A stretch of DNA of 64,000 nucleotides from Sphingomonas aurantiaca (GCF_003050705.1 NZ_QAOG01000002.1:682001-746000), one strand, 5' to 3'; shown: positions 25,548-34,237, counted from the stretch's first letter. Numbers and translations are program-made. The notes: generated by a model from the sequence alone, not told the origin.

Positions 25548-27395
25548 ATGGTTCGGTTCAGTGTTTCGATGTTCGCTCTGGCTGGGGCACTGTGCGCAGT
25601 GCCGTCCGTCGCCGGCGCGCAGGCTGCCGTTGCAGCGACCCCGACTCCAGCGGGCAAGCCGACCGTCGCGCAGGCGGATGCGTTCGTCGCCGAGGCCGAG
25701 CGCGTGATGGCGGCCGCCTCGATCGACGCGAGCCGCGTGGCGTGGGTCAATGCGACCTACATCACCGATGACACCGATGCGCTGGCGGCGAAGTCGGGCG
25801 CGGAGATGACCGATCTCGGTGTGAAGTATGCGCTGGGGGCCGCGCGCTATGCGTCGCTGCCCGGGCTGTCGTTCGATACCAAGCGCAAGCTCGATCTGCT
25901 GCGCGGCGGGCTGACGCTGCCCGCGCCGACGCGGCCGGGCGCGTCGGAGGAGCTGTCGACGCTCACCACCAAGATGTCGTCATCCTATGGCAAGGGCATG
26001 GGCACGCTCGACGGCAAGCCGATCAACGGGTCGGACATTGAGGCGGCGATGGGGTCGGTGCGCGATCCGGCCAAGCTGACCGAGATGTGGACGAGCTGGA
26101 ACGACAAGGTCGGCGCACCGATGCGCGGCGACTATGCCAAGATGACCGCGATCTCCAACGAAGGCGCGCGCGAGCTCGGCTACAAGGACGTCGGTTCGCT
26201 GTGGCGCTCGGGCTACGACATGACTCCCGAGCAGTTCGCGGCGCTGACCGACAAGATCTGGAAAGAGGTCGAGCCGCTCTACATGGCGCTCCACACCTAT
26301 ACGCGGTGGAAGCTGAACGAGAAGTACGGCGACGCGGTGCAGGCGAAGACCGGGCCGATCCGCAGCGACCTGCTCGGCAATATGTGGGCGCAGGAATGGG
26401 GCAATATCTACGACATCGTCGCGCCGAAGGGGGCGGGCGACGTCGGCTATGATACCGGCGACCTGCTCAAGGCGAAGGGCTATGATCCGCTCAAGATGGT
26501 GAAGCAGGGCGAGGGGTTCTATTCGTCGCTGGGCTTCGCACCGCTGCCGGAGACGTTCTGGAAGCGGTCGCAGATCACCAAGCCCGCGGATCGCGACGTG
26601 ATCTGCCACGCCTCGGCCTGGGATCTCGACAACCAGGACGATATCCGGATCAAGATGTGCACGAAGGTGAACGCGGACGATTTCGTCACGATCCACCACG
26701 AGCTTGGCCACAATTACTATCAGCGCGCGTACAAGGCGCAGCCCTTCCTCTACAAGAACGGCGCGAACGACGGCTTCCACGAGGCGATCGGCGATACCGT
26801 CGCCTTGTCGATCACACCCGATTACCTGGTCAAGATCGGGCTGCTCGATGCGGCGAAGGTGCCGAGCGCGGACAAGGACATCGGGCTGCTGCTGCGCCAG
26901 GCGATGGACAAGGTCGCGTTCCTGCCATTCGGGTTGCTGATCGACAAGTGGCGCTGGGGCGTGTTCTCGGGGCAGATCCCGGCGACCGGTTATCAGGCGG
27001 CGTGGGACCAGCTGCGGCTGCAATATCAGGGGATCAAACCGCCGGTCGCGCGCGACGAGACCAAGTTCGATGCGGGCGCCAAATACCATATCCCGGCGGC
27101 GGTGCCGTATACGCGCTACTTCCTGGCGCGCGTGCTGCAGTTCCAGTTCTACAAGGCGGCGTGCGACCAGTCGGGCTGGAAGGGGCCGCTGCATCGCTGC
27201 TCGTTCTACGACGACAAGGCGGTCGGCACGAAGCTGAACGCGATGCTGAGCATGGGCCAGTCGAAGCCGTGGCCGGATGCGCTGCAGGTGTTCACGGGCA
27301 GCCGGCAGATGTCGGGCGCGGCGCTGGTGGCGTATTTCGCGCCGTTGAAGGCGTGGCTCGACGTGCAGAACAAGGGCAAGCCGACTGGGTGGTGA
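25548..27395 (+). CDS. M2-family metallopeptidase (peptidyl-dipeptidase A / ACE-like), exported
   Basis: 615 residues. A signal peptide (MVRFSVSMFALAGALCAVPSVAGAQ) precedes an all-helical catalytic domain with the gluzincin motif HHELGHNYY (H384, E385, H388) and the third zinc ligand E412 in GFHEAIGDT. FWKRSQITKP and the substrate-site segment RYFLARVLQFQFYKA are also typical of ACE-type enzymes. It cleaves C-terminal dipeptides from peptides in the periplasm and complements the DPP-IV at 16151. Three consecutive ATGs are available; the third (25548) has AAGGGG 6 nt upstream. The size matches single-domain bacterial ACE homologues. Confidence 0.96.
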   Translation: MVRFSVSMFALAGALCAVPSVAGAQAAVAATPTPAGKPTVAQADAFVAEAERVMAAASIDASRVAWVNATYITDDTDALAAKSGAEMTDLGVKYALGAARYASLPGLSFDTKRKLDLLRGGLTLPAPTRPGASEELSTLTTKMSSSYGKGMGTLDGKPINGSDIEAAMGSVRDPAKLTEMWTSWNDKVGAPMRGDYAKMTAISNEGARELGYKDVGSLWRSGYDMTPEQFAALTDKIWKEVEPLYMALHTYTRWKLNEKYGDAVQAKTGPIRSDLLGNMWAQEWGNIYDIVAPKGAGDVGYDTGDLLKAKGYDPLKMVKQGEGFYSSLGFAPLPETFWKRSQITKPADRDVICHASAWDLDNQDDIRIKMCTKVNADDFVTIHHELGHNYYQRAYKAQPFLYKNGANDGFHEAIGDTVALSITPDYLVKIGLLDAAKVPSADKDIGLLLRQAMDKVAFLPFGLLIDKWRWGVFSGQIPATGYQAAWDQLRLQYQGIKPPVARDETKFDAGAKYHIPAAVPYTRYFLARVLQFQFYKAACDQSGWKGPLHRCSFYDDKAVGTKLNAMLSMGQSKPWPDALQVFTGSRQMSGAALVAYFAPLKAWLDVQNKGKPTGW

Positions 27396-27406
27396 GCAGC
27401 CTGTCT

Positions 27407-27485
27407 GTTTCCCCGCGAAGGCGGGGATCCAGGGCCACGCGCGCAATGTTTGGTTTTAGCTGGGCCCGCGCCTCCGCGGGGGAAC
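27407..27485. repeat. REPIN-like element (CCCGCGAAGGCGGG family)
   Basis: The left arm GTTTCCCCGCGAAGGCGGGG and a right arm ending CCTCCGCGGGGGAAC are imperfect complements around about 35 bp. Confidence 0.75.
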
Positions 27486-27500
27486 GGAGCGCTTGGAGAC

Positions 27501-27617
27501 CTACCACCACCCCGGCGAAGGCCGGGGCCCAATTGGGGGGACCGGGCTAACGGAGCGATGTGCGTCCTTACTCAGGACGTTCCACTTGGACCCCGGCCTT
27601 CGCCGGGGTGGTGGTAG
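27501..27617. repeat. REPIN-like element (CCCCGGCGAAGGCCGGGG family), 27-bp perfect outer arms
   Basis: CTACCACCACCCCGGCGAAG... (27501-27527) is the exact inverse of 27591-27617. The core keeps the gctaacggagcg segment seen at 9762 and 19212. With the preceding element it fills most of the 246-bp gap. Confidence 0.85.
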
Positions 27618-27641
27618 CGTGGGGCAATTATCCGACGGCGG

Positions 27642-28157
27642 TTATTCCGGGACTGAGCCCGGATCGGCGATGCCGGCGGCGAACGACTTTGACGAGTCGG
27701 TTCCGTCGGCCTGATGGGCGTGCTCGGGGGCCGGGTCGGGCTTTGGCAGTCTGGGGAGCTTCGGCGTGCTGCCGCGCAGCGTGAGCAGCGCGCCGATCGC
27801 GGCGCCGGCGACGGCGACACCGCTGAAGATCGCCGCAGCACCCCATTTGCCGCGCGCCTTTTGCTCCGGCTTTACGACCGGAGCGAGCGGCACGATCGGG
27901 CGTGCCGAGGCTGGCCGCGGTGTGCTGCGCTTGGTCGAGCGTGGTTTTGGGACGGGCTTCGGCACGGCCTTTCGCGGGGGCGACTCCGCGGATGACTTTG
28001 CCTCGGATGCGGGCTTTACCGGAGCCGGTTTCGACGGCGCGACCGGCTTGGCGGTCGAGGTCGCCGCGACTGACTTCGGCGCGCTGGTCTTGCGAGGGGC
28101 ACGGCGCCGGGTGACGGGCTTCTTGCTGTCCGTCTCGGGTGGGTCGGTGTCGGCCAC
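27642..28157 (-). CDS. Lys/Pro/Ala-rich basic protein with one membrane segment
   Basis: 171 residues. A long basic low-complexity N-terminal part (about 10-110; SKKPVTRRRAPRKTSAPK, RKAVPKPVPKPRSTKRS) is followed by one hydrophobic segment (WGAAAIFSGVAVAGAAIGALLTL, about 109-131) and an acidic/His tail. The composition recalls histone-H1/AlgP-like proteins. The design matches the smaller protein at 9889-10230: polycation, single membrane helix, Lys/Pro tail. The start is a GTG at 28157, chosen because GAGGGA lies about 10 nt upstream. An EcfG-like promoter with one mismatch lies 35-59 bp upstream. Function unknown; membrane tethering of DNA or of an anionic polymer is a guess. Confidence 0.65.
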   Translation of the reverse strand: MADTDPPETDSKKPVTRRRAPRKTSAPKSVAATSTAKPVAPSKPAPVKPASEAKSSAESPPRKAVPKPVPKPRSTKRSTPRPASARPIVPLAPVVKPEQKARGKWGAAAIFSGVAVAGAAIGALLTLRGSTPKLPRLPKPDPAPEHAHQADGTDSSKSFAAGIADPGSVPE

Positions 28158-28191
28158 GGCTATGCTCCCTCAGAAATGATTGCGGATGCGT

Positions 28192-28216
28192 AACGCATTG
28201 GTACGCGATCCGCTCC
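28192..28216 (-). promoter_or_regulatory. Possible EcfG-type promoter (GGAGC-N16-CGTT)
   Basis: On the minus strand GGAGC (28216-28212) is followed after 16 bp by CGTT (28195-28192), one mismatch from GGAAC-N16-CGTT. It points at the Lys/Pro-rich gene starting at 28157. Confidence 0.45.
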
Positions 28217-28228
28217 GTATGTGCGCGC

Positions 28229-29665
28229 TTAGCGGAAGGGCGGCTCGTCGAACGCGCGCAGCTTGCGGCTGTGCAGCTTGGCCCCCTCGAGCCGCAACTG
28301 CTCGCACGTCTCGATACCGATCCGCAGATGCTCGCTGATCGCACGCTCGTAGAAGCGGTTGGCCTGGCCCGGCAGCTTCAGTTCGCCGTGGAGTGGCTTG
28401 TCCGAGACGCACAGCAATGTGCCGTAGGGGACTCGGAAGCGATAGCCCTGCGCGGCGATCGTCGCGGACTCCATGTCGATGCCGACCGCGCGGCTGAGCG
28501 AGAAGCGCAGCGCGGACTTCGAATAGCGCAGTTCCCAGTTGCGATCGTCGGTGGTGACGATCGTGCCGGTGCGCAGGCGGCGCTTGAGCTCCTCGCCCGA
28601 CTGGCCCGAGACGATCTCGGCCGCCTTGGCCATCGCGACCTGGACTTCGGCGATCGCCGGCACCGGGATTTCGGGCGGCAGCACGTCGTCGAGGACATGG
28701 TCGTCGCGCAGATAGGCGTGCGCGAGGACATAGTCGCCGATCCGCTGGCTGGGGCGCAGGCCGCCGCAATGCCCGATCATCAGCCACGCCTCGGGGCGGA
28801 GCACGGCGAGATGGTCGCAGATCGTCTTCGCGTTCGACGGGCCGACGCCGATGTTCACCAGCGTGATGCCGGTGCGGTCGTCCGCCATCAGGTGATAGGC
28901 GGGCATCTGGTGCCGCCGCCACGCGCTGTCGGAGATGATCTTGTCGATGTCGTCGCCCGACGAGATGGTGATCCCGCCCGCGCCCGACAGGCTGGTGAAG
29001 CGGCTGCCTTCCCCCAGCTGCGTGCCCGCCCAGCGGACGAACTCGTCGACATAGCGGTGATAGTTGGTGAACAGCACGAAGCGCTGCGCATGCTCGGCGG
29101 GCGTGCCCATGTAATGGCGCAGGCGGGCGAGGCTGAAATCGGTGCGCAGGCCGTCGAACAGCGCGAGCGGGCGCGTATCGTCCTGCGCGACCCAGATACC
29201 GTCGGCGATCTCGTCGCCGATATGCGCGAGCTCGGTGGCGGGGAAGTGGCGCGACAATTCGGTCGCGGACACCTCGTCGAGGCTCAGCGCGTGGCCGGGT
29301 TCGATGACGTAGGGGAACGGAATCTCCTGGCGACCTTCGACGGCCTCGACGGTGACGTCGTAATCCTCGATCAGCAGGGTGAGCTGTTCGATCAGATATT
29401 CGGCGAAGATCGCGGGCTTCGTGACGCTGATCTTATACTCGCCGGGCGTGACCATGCGGCCGAACGAGCGCAGCGGGGTGGGACGGTCGACGCCGCCCTT
29501 ATAGGTCAGCCGGATCTCGGGATAGGCGAACGAGCCATCGGTGCGGCTGGCGGGATCGGGGACGGTGCCGTCCGCGATATAGGCGCTCATGGCGCGTTGA
29601 AGGCGCTCGACGGAGGCGCGGTAGAGGCGGTCGAGGTCGGCGACGAGGTCGGATGCGAGTGTCAT
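28229..29665 (-). CDS. amn: AMP nucleosidase
   Basis: 478 residues, the usual size. It hydrolyses AMP to adenine and ribose-5-phosphate in purine homeostasis. The N-terminal Amn-specific domain (about 1-175) includes RPTPLRSFGRMVTPGEY. The C-terminal nucleoside-phosphorylase-like domain includes NIGVGPSNAKTICDHLAVLRP, MIGHCGGLRPSQRIGDYV and AVGIDMESATIAAQGYRF, the last with the Met-Glu ribose-binding pair. The start ATG at 29665 yields the standard N-terminus. Adenine and ribose salvage fits with ahcY nearby (adenosine release), but the genes are on opposite strands and not an operon. Confidence 0.96.
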   Translation of the reverse strand: MTLASDLVADLDRLYRASVERLQRAMSAYIADGTVPDPASRTDGSFAYPEIRLTYKGGVDRPTPLRSFGRMVTPGEYKISVTKPAIFAEYLIEQLTLLIEDYDVTVEAVEGRQEIPFPYVIEPGHALSLDEVSATELSRHFPATELAHIGDEIADGIWVAQDDTRPLALFDGLRTDFSLARLRHYMGTPAEHAQRFVLFTNYHRYVDEFVRWAGTQLGEGSRFTSLSGAGGITISSGDDIDKIISDSAWRRHQMPAYHLMADDRTGITLVNIGVGPSNAKTICDHLAVLRPEAWLMIGHCGGLRPSQRIGDYVLAHAYLRDDHVLDDVLPPEIPVPAIAEVQVAMAKAAEIVSGQSGEELKRRLRTGTIVTTDDRNWELRYSKSALRFSLSRAVGIDMESATIAAQGYRFRVPYGTLLCVSDKPLHGELKLPGQANRFYERAISEHLRIGIETCEQLRLEGAKLHSRKLRAFDEPPFR

Positions 29666-29726
29666 CGCGCAGTGTTACGCGGGCGAGGTTACGGTGGCAA
29701 GACTGCGGGCGACCTCCGGTTTGAAA

Positions 29727-29830
29727 CCACCCCGGCGAAGGCCGGGGCCCAATTGGGGAAGAGATATAACGGCGGGCAGCCCGAAGTTACCTCGGTCCTG
29801 CCAATTGGGCCCCGGCCTTCGCCGGGGTGG
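29727..29830. repeat. REPIN-like element (CCCCGGCGAAGGCCGGGG family)
   Basis: CCACCCCGGCGAAGGCCGGG and its inverse flank a core of about 55 bp, with inner CCCAATTGGG / CCAATTGGGC segments. Fourth copy of this family. Confidence 0.82.
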
Positions 29831-29864
29831 GAATAAGGGCGGGCATCGCGCCCGCCCTCCTACA

Positions 29865-30344
29865 TCAGATCTCGCTGAGCAGGTGCTCGGCCGAGCTCAC
29901 CTTAAACTCGCCGGGGGCCTCGACGTTGAGCTGCTCGACCACGCCGTCGTTGACGAGCATCGAGTAACGCTGGCTGCGCGTGCCCATGCCGAAGCCCGAG
30001 CCATCCATCGTCAGCCCGATCGCCTTGGCGAAATCGCCGTTGCCGTCCGCAAGCATCGTGATGTCGCCGGCGCCCGCCGACTTGCCCCACGCGCCCATCA
30101 CGAACGCGTCGTTGACCGAGACGCAGGCGATCTCGTCGACGCCCTTGGCCTTCAACTCGGCTTCCTTCTCGACGAAGCCCGGGAGGTGCTTGGCCGAGCA
30201 GGTCGGCGTGAACGCGCCGGGGACCGCGAACAGCGCGACCTTGCGGCCCTTGAAGAAGCTGTCGGTATCGACCTGGTCGGGGCCGTCTGCGGTTGCCTTG
30301 ACGAGGTTGGTGGTGGGAAGCCGGTCGCCGACGCTGATCGTCAT
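29865..30344 (-). CDS. Peroxiredoxin, Prx5-like
   Basis: 159 residues. The peroxidatic Cys is C49 in AVPGAFTPTCSAKHLPGF, the signature of the Prx5 group, which reduces H2O2 and organic hydroperoxides with glutathione/glutaredoxin or thioredoxin. No glutaredoxin domain is fused at the C-terminus, unlike the hybrid form, and C49 and the Cys in IACVSVN (about residue 74) are the only cysteines. The end (APGEFKVSSAEHLLSEI) is typical of the alphaproteobacterial form. No signal peptide. It is divergent from the YqgE gene over about 110 bp; no OxyR-like site was recognised. Confidence 0.95.
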   Translation of the reverse strand: MTISVGDRLPTTNLVKATADGPDQVDTDSFFKGRKVALFAVPGAFTPTCSAKHLPGFVEKEAELKAKGVDEIACVSVNDAFVMGAWGKSAGAGDITMLADGNGDFAKAIGLTMDGSGFGMGTRSQRYSMLVNDGVVEQLNVEAPGEFKVSSAEHLLSEI

Positions 30345-30453
30345 CTGAAATCTCCTGTCGCCGCGAGGTGGTCGCGCGCGAGCCGTACCTTGGACTCAGC
30401 CGTACGTATTTCAAGCGTGGCGGGCGCCGGTCTGCGCCGCTATGTTCCAACGC

Positions 30454-31014
30454 ATGGACAAGACGGCCTTTCTTTCCGGACAATTCCTGCTCGCGATGCC
30501 GGGGATGAGCGACCCGCGCTTTGCCCGCGCGGTGATCGCGATGTGCAGCCATGACGAGAATGGCGCGATCGGCATCGGGCTGGGCGCGACGATCGACGGG
30601 CTGGGCTTTCACGACCTGCTCGAACAGTTTGGGATCGAGCCCGGCGATGCGCCCAACGCGCCGGTGCATTTCGGCGGCCCGGTCGAGCCGCGGCGCGGGT
30701 TCGTGGTGCACTCGTCCGACTGGGGCGGCCAGGATAGCGTCGACGTCGCGGGGCGGTGGAAGCTGTCGAGCACGGTCGACGTGCTGCGCGCGATCGCCGA
30801 GGGGCGCGGGCCGTCGCAGTGGGTGGTGGCGCTGGGCTATGCCGGCTGGGATGGCGGGCAGCTCGAGGGCGAGCTGTCGCGGCCGGGGTGGTTCAACGTG
30901 GCCGGGGATACCGGACTGCTGTTCGATACCGGGGCGGAGGATCGCTGGACGTACGCGTTCGCGCAGGCGGGCGTCGACCCGCGGTTGCTGGTGGCGGAGA
31001 CGGGCCGGGCGTGA
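30454..31014 (+). CDS. YqgE/AlgH family protein
   Basis: 186 residues. The family signature is present: FLSGQFLLAMPGMSDPRFARAV at the N-terminus, PVHFGGPVEPRRGFVVHS in the middle and ALGYAGWDGGQLEGEL toward the C-terminus. The family is broadly conserved in proteobacteria, is often found near yqgF, and has no settled biochemical function. The ATG at 30454 (MDKTAF) is preferred over 30442 as it is closer to the family start; neither has a strong ribosome binding site. No signal peptide, so it is cytosolic. Confidence 0.93.
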   Translation: MDKTAFLSGQFLLAMPGMSDPRFARAVIAMCSHDENGAIGIGLGATIDGLGFHDLLEQFGIEPGDAPNAPVHFGGPVEPRRGFVVHSSDWGGQDSVDVAGRWKLSSTVDVLRAIAEGRGPSQWVVALGYAGWDGGQLEGELSRPGWFNVAGDTGLLFDTGAEDRWTYAFAQAGVDPRLLVAETGRA

Positions 31015-31018
31015 GCCG

Positions 31019-31042
31019 ATCCTCCCCCTGGCGGGGGAGGAT
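31019..31042. repeat. Perfect 10-bp stem-loop (ATCCTCCCCC/GGGGGAGGAT)
   Basis: The arms 31019-31028 and 31033-31042 are separated by TGGC, just after the YqgE stop. It may end that transcript or be a solitary REP-like hairpin; no T-run follows. Confidence 0.6.
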
Positions 31043-31084
31043 AGTTTGTGGGGGCGCGAACTACCCGTGAGGCGCCAAGTCGTC

Positions 31085-31104
31085 ATATAAAGATATCTTT
31101 ATAT
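31085..31104. promoter_or_regulatory. Perfect 20-bp palindrome upstream of ahcY; candidate SahR-type operator
   Basis: ATATAAAGATATCTTTATAT is exactly self-complementary and lies about 90 bp before the ahcY start in otherwise GC-rich DNA. SahR, an ArsR-family repressor sensing S-adenosylhomocysteine, controls ahcY, metE/H, metF and metK in many Proteobacteria through AT-rich palindromes. Assignment to SahR is inferred from gene context. Confidence 0.6.
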
Positions 31105-31193
31105 TTGATCTGGCGCCGCCAACCGCCTAAGATGCGGTATCCGGCACGGGCATGAGGCTCGCCGATCAAAGATTATTCCCAGGAGATATCCTC

Positions 31194-32615
31194 GTGGCCA
31201 CCACCCTAGCGCCCGCGAAGACGGATTACGTCGTCGCCGACATCAGCCTTGCCGATTTCGGCCGCGCCGAGATCAACATCGCCGAGACCGAGATGCCCGG
31301 CCTGATGTCCTTGCGCACCGAATTCGGCGCAGCGCAGCCGCTGAAGGGCGCGCGGATCACCGGTTCGCTGCACATGACGATCCAGACCGCGGTGCTGATC
31401 GAGACGCTGACCGCGCTCGGCGCCGACGTCCGCTGGGCGACGTGCAACATCTTCTCGACGCAGGACCATGCCGCTGCCGCGATCGCCGCATCGGGCGTGC
31501 CGGTGTTCGCGATCAAGGGCGAGAGCCTCGCGGACTATTGGAACTATGTCGGCGACATCTTCTCGTGGGATCGCGACGTCGAGGGCCAGACCGCCAACAT
31601 CATCCTCGATGACGGCGGCGACGCGACGATGTTCGCGCTCTGGGGCGCCAAGCTCGAGGCTGGCCACACGATGCCCGAGCCCGAGAACGAGGAAGAGGTC
31701 GAGATGCAGCGTGCGCTCAAGGCGTATGTCGCAAAGAACCCCGGCTATCTGACCGAGACCGTCAAGAATCTGAAGGGCGTCTCGGAAGAGACCACCACCG
31801 GCGTTCACCGCCTGTACGAGATCGCCAAGAAGGGCGAGCTGCCGTTCCCCGCGATCAACGTCAACGACTCGGTCACCAAGTCGAAGTTCGACAATCTGTA
31901 CGGCTGCAAGGAATCGCTGGTCGACGCGATCCGCCGCGCGACCGACGTCATGCTCGCGGGCAAGGTCGCCTGCGTCGCCGGTTTCGGTGACGTCGGCAAG
32001 GGCTCGGCGCAGTCGCTCCGCAACGGCGGCGCACGCGTGATGGTCACCGAAGTCGATCCGATCTGCGCACTGCAGGCGGCGATGGAGGGCTTTGAAGTCG
32101 TGACGATGGAAGAGGCCGTGACCCGCGCCGACATCTTCTGCACCGCGACCGGCAATGCCGACGTCATCACCGCCGATCACATGAAGGCGATGAAGCCGAT
32201 GTCGATCGTCTGCAACATCGGTCACTTCGACTCGGAGATCCAGATCGCCGCGCTGTCGAACTATGACTGGACCGAAGTGAAGCCGGGCACCGACCTGGTG
32301 AAGTTCCCGGACGGCAAGCAGATCATCATCCTGGCGAAGGGTCGCCTGGTGAACCTGGGTTGCGCCACCGGTCACCCATCGTTCGTGATGTCGGCCTCGT
32401 TCACCAACCAGACGCTCGCGCAGATCGAGCTCTGGACCAAGGGCGAGAACTACAAGAACGAAGTGTACGTGCTGCCGAAGCACCTCGACGAGAAGGTCGC
32501 GATGCTCCACCTCGAGAAGCTCGGCGTGAAGCTGTCGAAGCTCTCCGACAAGCAGGCCGGGTACATCGGCGTGCCGGTCGAAGGCCCGTTCAAGCCGGAC
32601 CATTACCGCTACTGA
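31194..32615 (+). CDS. ahcY: S-adenosylhomocysteine hydrolase (adenosylhomocysteinase)
   Basis: 473 residues. It reversibly hydrolyses SAH to adenosine and homocysteine, keeping methylation reactions running. Features visible: the N-terminal [22 protein letters not shown] and DHAAAAI, the NAD-binding [30 protein letters not shown] and [14 protein letters not shown]. It ends with the family tail PFKPDHYRY, whose Lys and Tyr reach the neighbouring subunit of the tetramer. The start is the GTG at 31194: AGGAG (31181-31185) lies 8 nt upstream and the upstream in-frame codons are not conserved in the family. It has its own operator candidate and a strong terminator, so it is probably monocistronic. 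Confidence 0.98.
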   Translation: MATTLAPAKTDYVVADISLADFGRAEINIAETEMPGLMSLRTEFGAAQPLKGARITGSLHMTIQTAVLIETLTALGADVRWATCNIFSTQDHAAAAIAASGVPVFAIKGESLADYWNYVGDIFSWDRDVEGQTANIILDDGGDATMFALWGAKLEAGHTMPEPENEEEVEMQRALKAYVAKNPGYLTETVKNLKGVSEETTTGVHRLYEIAKKGELPFPAINVNDSVTKSKFDNLYGCKESLVDAIRRATDVMLAGKVACVAGFGDVGKGSAQSLRNGGARVMVTEVDPICALQAAMEGFEVVTMEEAVTRADIFCTATGNADVITADHMKAMKPMSIVCNIGHFDSEIQIAALSNYDWTEVKPGTDLVKFPDGKQIIILAKGRLVNLGCATGHPSFVMSASFTNQTLAQIELWTKGENYKNEVYVLPKHLDEKVAMLHLEKLGVKLSKLSDKQAGYIGVPVEGPFKPDHYRY

Positions 32616-32640
32616 TCCTCGGGATGCCGTAGGGGTTTCG

Positions 32641-32676
32641 AAAGCCGCGTCCGCCATCAGGCGGGCGCGGCTTTTT
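32641..32676 (+). terminator. Rho-independent terminator after ahcY
   Basis: A long stem, AGCCGCGTCCGCC (32643-32655) with GGCGGGCGCGGCT (32660-32672), over an ATCA loop with one mismatch, followed by a T-run to 32676. Confidence 0.9.
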
Positions 32677-33017
32677 CGTTGCGACTTGTCCGGGGTTCAA
32701 CCCCGGCGTCCGCGCAAGTCCCGCGCGACGCAAGGGATCCGGCGACCGCCGCGGGATCGGGAAACGTCAGCCGCGTGGGACATGCGGCACCAGTCTTGCC
32801 GACACGCTCCCGATGGCGCAGACTGAAACCGACCAGCGCATGCAAGTCCTCGAGCGGACGGTGCTCTTCGCGCTACAGAGCGTCGGACGTGCGGGGGCAG
32901 CGAGGCTCGGCGGCCCGGCCGCGGCGCGCAGGCGAGGGGATCGACGCGGACCGAACGCTCTTCGAAGATCAGCTCACAGCATTGGACGATATCAGCGGTT
33001 GGATGAAGGACAAGCCG
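32677..33017. other. 341-bp gap with no confident gene
   Basis: No reading frame here shows convincing protein-like sequence with a ribosome binding site. One frame running into the SRPBCC start (RTLFEDQLTALDDISGWMKD, about 32949-33008) vaguely recalls the C-terminal helix of ArsR-type regulators, which commonly precede SRPBCC genes. Upstream it becomes Arg/Ala noise. A decayed regulator is possible but unproven. Confidence 0.35.
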
Positions 33018-33521
33018 ATGGATACGCGCGTTGACCATCCCGGGTCTGGCACGATCGCCGCGACGGTCGAGCGCAGGGGCGACCGGGCGCTCGTCGTCAC
33101 GCGGCGGTTCAGCGCTGCACCCGCCACGGTGTACAGGGCGTGGAGCGAGCCCACGCTGTTCCGGCGCTGGTGGGTACCGGACTCGATGCCCGGCGTCGCG
33201 CTGATGGCGTGTGATCTCGACGTCCGAACCGGCGGCACATACCGCCTGGAATTCGGCGCCGGGGGGACGGACACGATGGTGTTCCACGGCAGATATCTGG
33301 ACGTGGTGCAAGACGCGCTGATCGTCTGGACCAACGACGAGGGGGAGGAGGGCGCCGTCACCACCGTGATCTTCGAGGATGAAGGCGGGGCGACGCGACT
33401 GACGCTGCGCGAGGTCTATCCTTCCGAGGCGGCGCGCGAGGACGCCCTACAGGGCTCGGCCGCCGCATTGCCGGAGCAGCTGGAGCAGCTCGGCGCGCTG
33501 TTGCTCAGCATCGGCGAGTAG
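33018..33521 (+). CDS. SRPBCC (START/AHSA1-like) domain protein
   Basis: 167 residues. The AHSA1-type pattern is clear: LVVTRRFSAAPATVYRAWSEPTLFRRWW (about 23-50), GGTYRLEFGAGGTDTMVFHGRYLDV in the middle, and a C-terminal amphipathic helix. These proteins form a helix-grip cavity for hydrophobic ligands, and roles are rarely known. The ATG at 33018 is chosen because AAGGA lies 7 nt upstream (33006-33010). SRPBCC genes of this type are frequently preceded by an ArsR-family regulator; here the upstream 340 bp hold no intact one. It is convergent with the PagL-like gene. Confidence 0.88.
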   Translation: MDTRVDHPGSGTIAATVERRGDRALVVTRRFSAAPATVYRAWSEPTLFRRWWVPDSMPGVALMACDLDVRTGGTYRLEFGAGGTDTMVFHGRYLDVVQDALIVWTNDEGEEGAVTTVIFEDEGGATRLTLREVYPSEAAREDALQGSAAALPEQLEQLGALLLSIGE

Positions 33522-33562
33522 CCTGGGACTGGCGGACGACCCTACCGATCGCGCTCGGCGCT

Positions 33563-34237
33563 TCATCGCCCCAGCGTTCGCACGAGTCGAAGGCCGATAT
33601 TGTCGATGCCGGGATTCCGTTTGGAGAACAGGCCGGCATGGCTGAAATGCTCCCAGCTTGCCTCGACCGCCCAGCGCTCGCTGACGCGGACGCCGATCGA
33701 AGCGTTGGGGTTGAACAGCACGGGCGATCCGAACGACGTGCGGCGCGAGGAGATCTGGCGTCTACGATGGACCTCGCTGGCCGTCAGGTCGTGCGCGTAC
33801 GGATCGGGGGTGAAGCTATAACCGTCATGAACGGCGATCCCGATGCCGGCCTGACCATAGAGCCAGCCATGCAGGGTGTCCTGCCGCCACTCCTGGCCAA
33901 AGCTGGCAAAGTTGGTGCGGCCGCCGGTGCTGACCTGGATCTTGGCGGTAAGCCGCGGCTTCAAGAAGAAATTCAGCGGCGGGCTCCGGTATGTGAACTG
34001 GACGTCGGCCTTGCAGTTTTCCTTCTTGGCGCCATAGATGCGGCCGATCCTGCGCGTGGGCATGTCGAGCGTCATCCTGCCTGACAGCGGATGGAAGTTG
34101 GCGGCATGCTCGAGCACCCCGACGGCAATCTCGGACCCCGCCAAAAAGGCGGGAACGTCCGAATAATCCTGTGCCGTCGCCGAAGTGGAGGCGAGCGCCA
34201 TCACTGCGCCCAACGCGCCTTTTTTCACTCGGTTCAT
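33563..34237 (-). CDS. pagL: Acyloxyacyl hydrolase, PagL-like lipid A 3-O-deacylase
   Basis: 224 residues with a signal peptide (cleavage after ATA, residue about 22), then an outer-membrane beta-barrel. PagL removes the 3-O acyl chain of lipid A, softening the endotoxic signal and altering outer-membrane permeability. The C-terminal motif is WEHFSHAGLFSKRNPGID (195-212): H197 and S199 match the catalytic His-x-Ser, and D212 takes the place of the Glu in the Pseudomonas enzyme. H200 replaces the Asn that helps form the oxyanion hole in that enzyme. Sphingomonads carry glycosphingolipids and often lack LPS, so a lipid A deacylase is notable; another acylated substrate is possible. Confidence 0.85.
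   Translation of the reverse strand: MNRVKKGALGAVMALASTSATAQDYSDVPAFLAGSEIAVGVLEHAANFHPLSGRMTLDMPTRRIGRIYGAKKENCKADVQFTYRSPPLNFFLKPRLTAKIQVSTGGRTNFASFGQEWRQDTLHGWLYGQAGIGIAVHDGYSFTPDPYAHDLTASEVHRRRQISSRRTSFGSPVLFNPNASIGVRVSERWAVEASWEHFSHAGLFSKRNPGIDNIGLRLVRTLGR

Noticed and set aside
31015..31193. SAH or SAM riboswitch upstream of ahcY
   Set aside because: No conserved riboswitch core was recognised. The leader is explained better by a palindromic operator and one simple hairpin.
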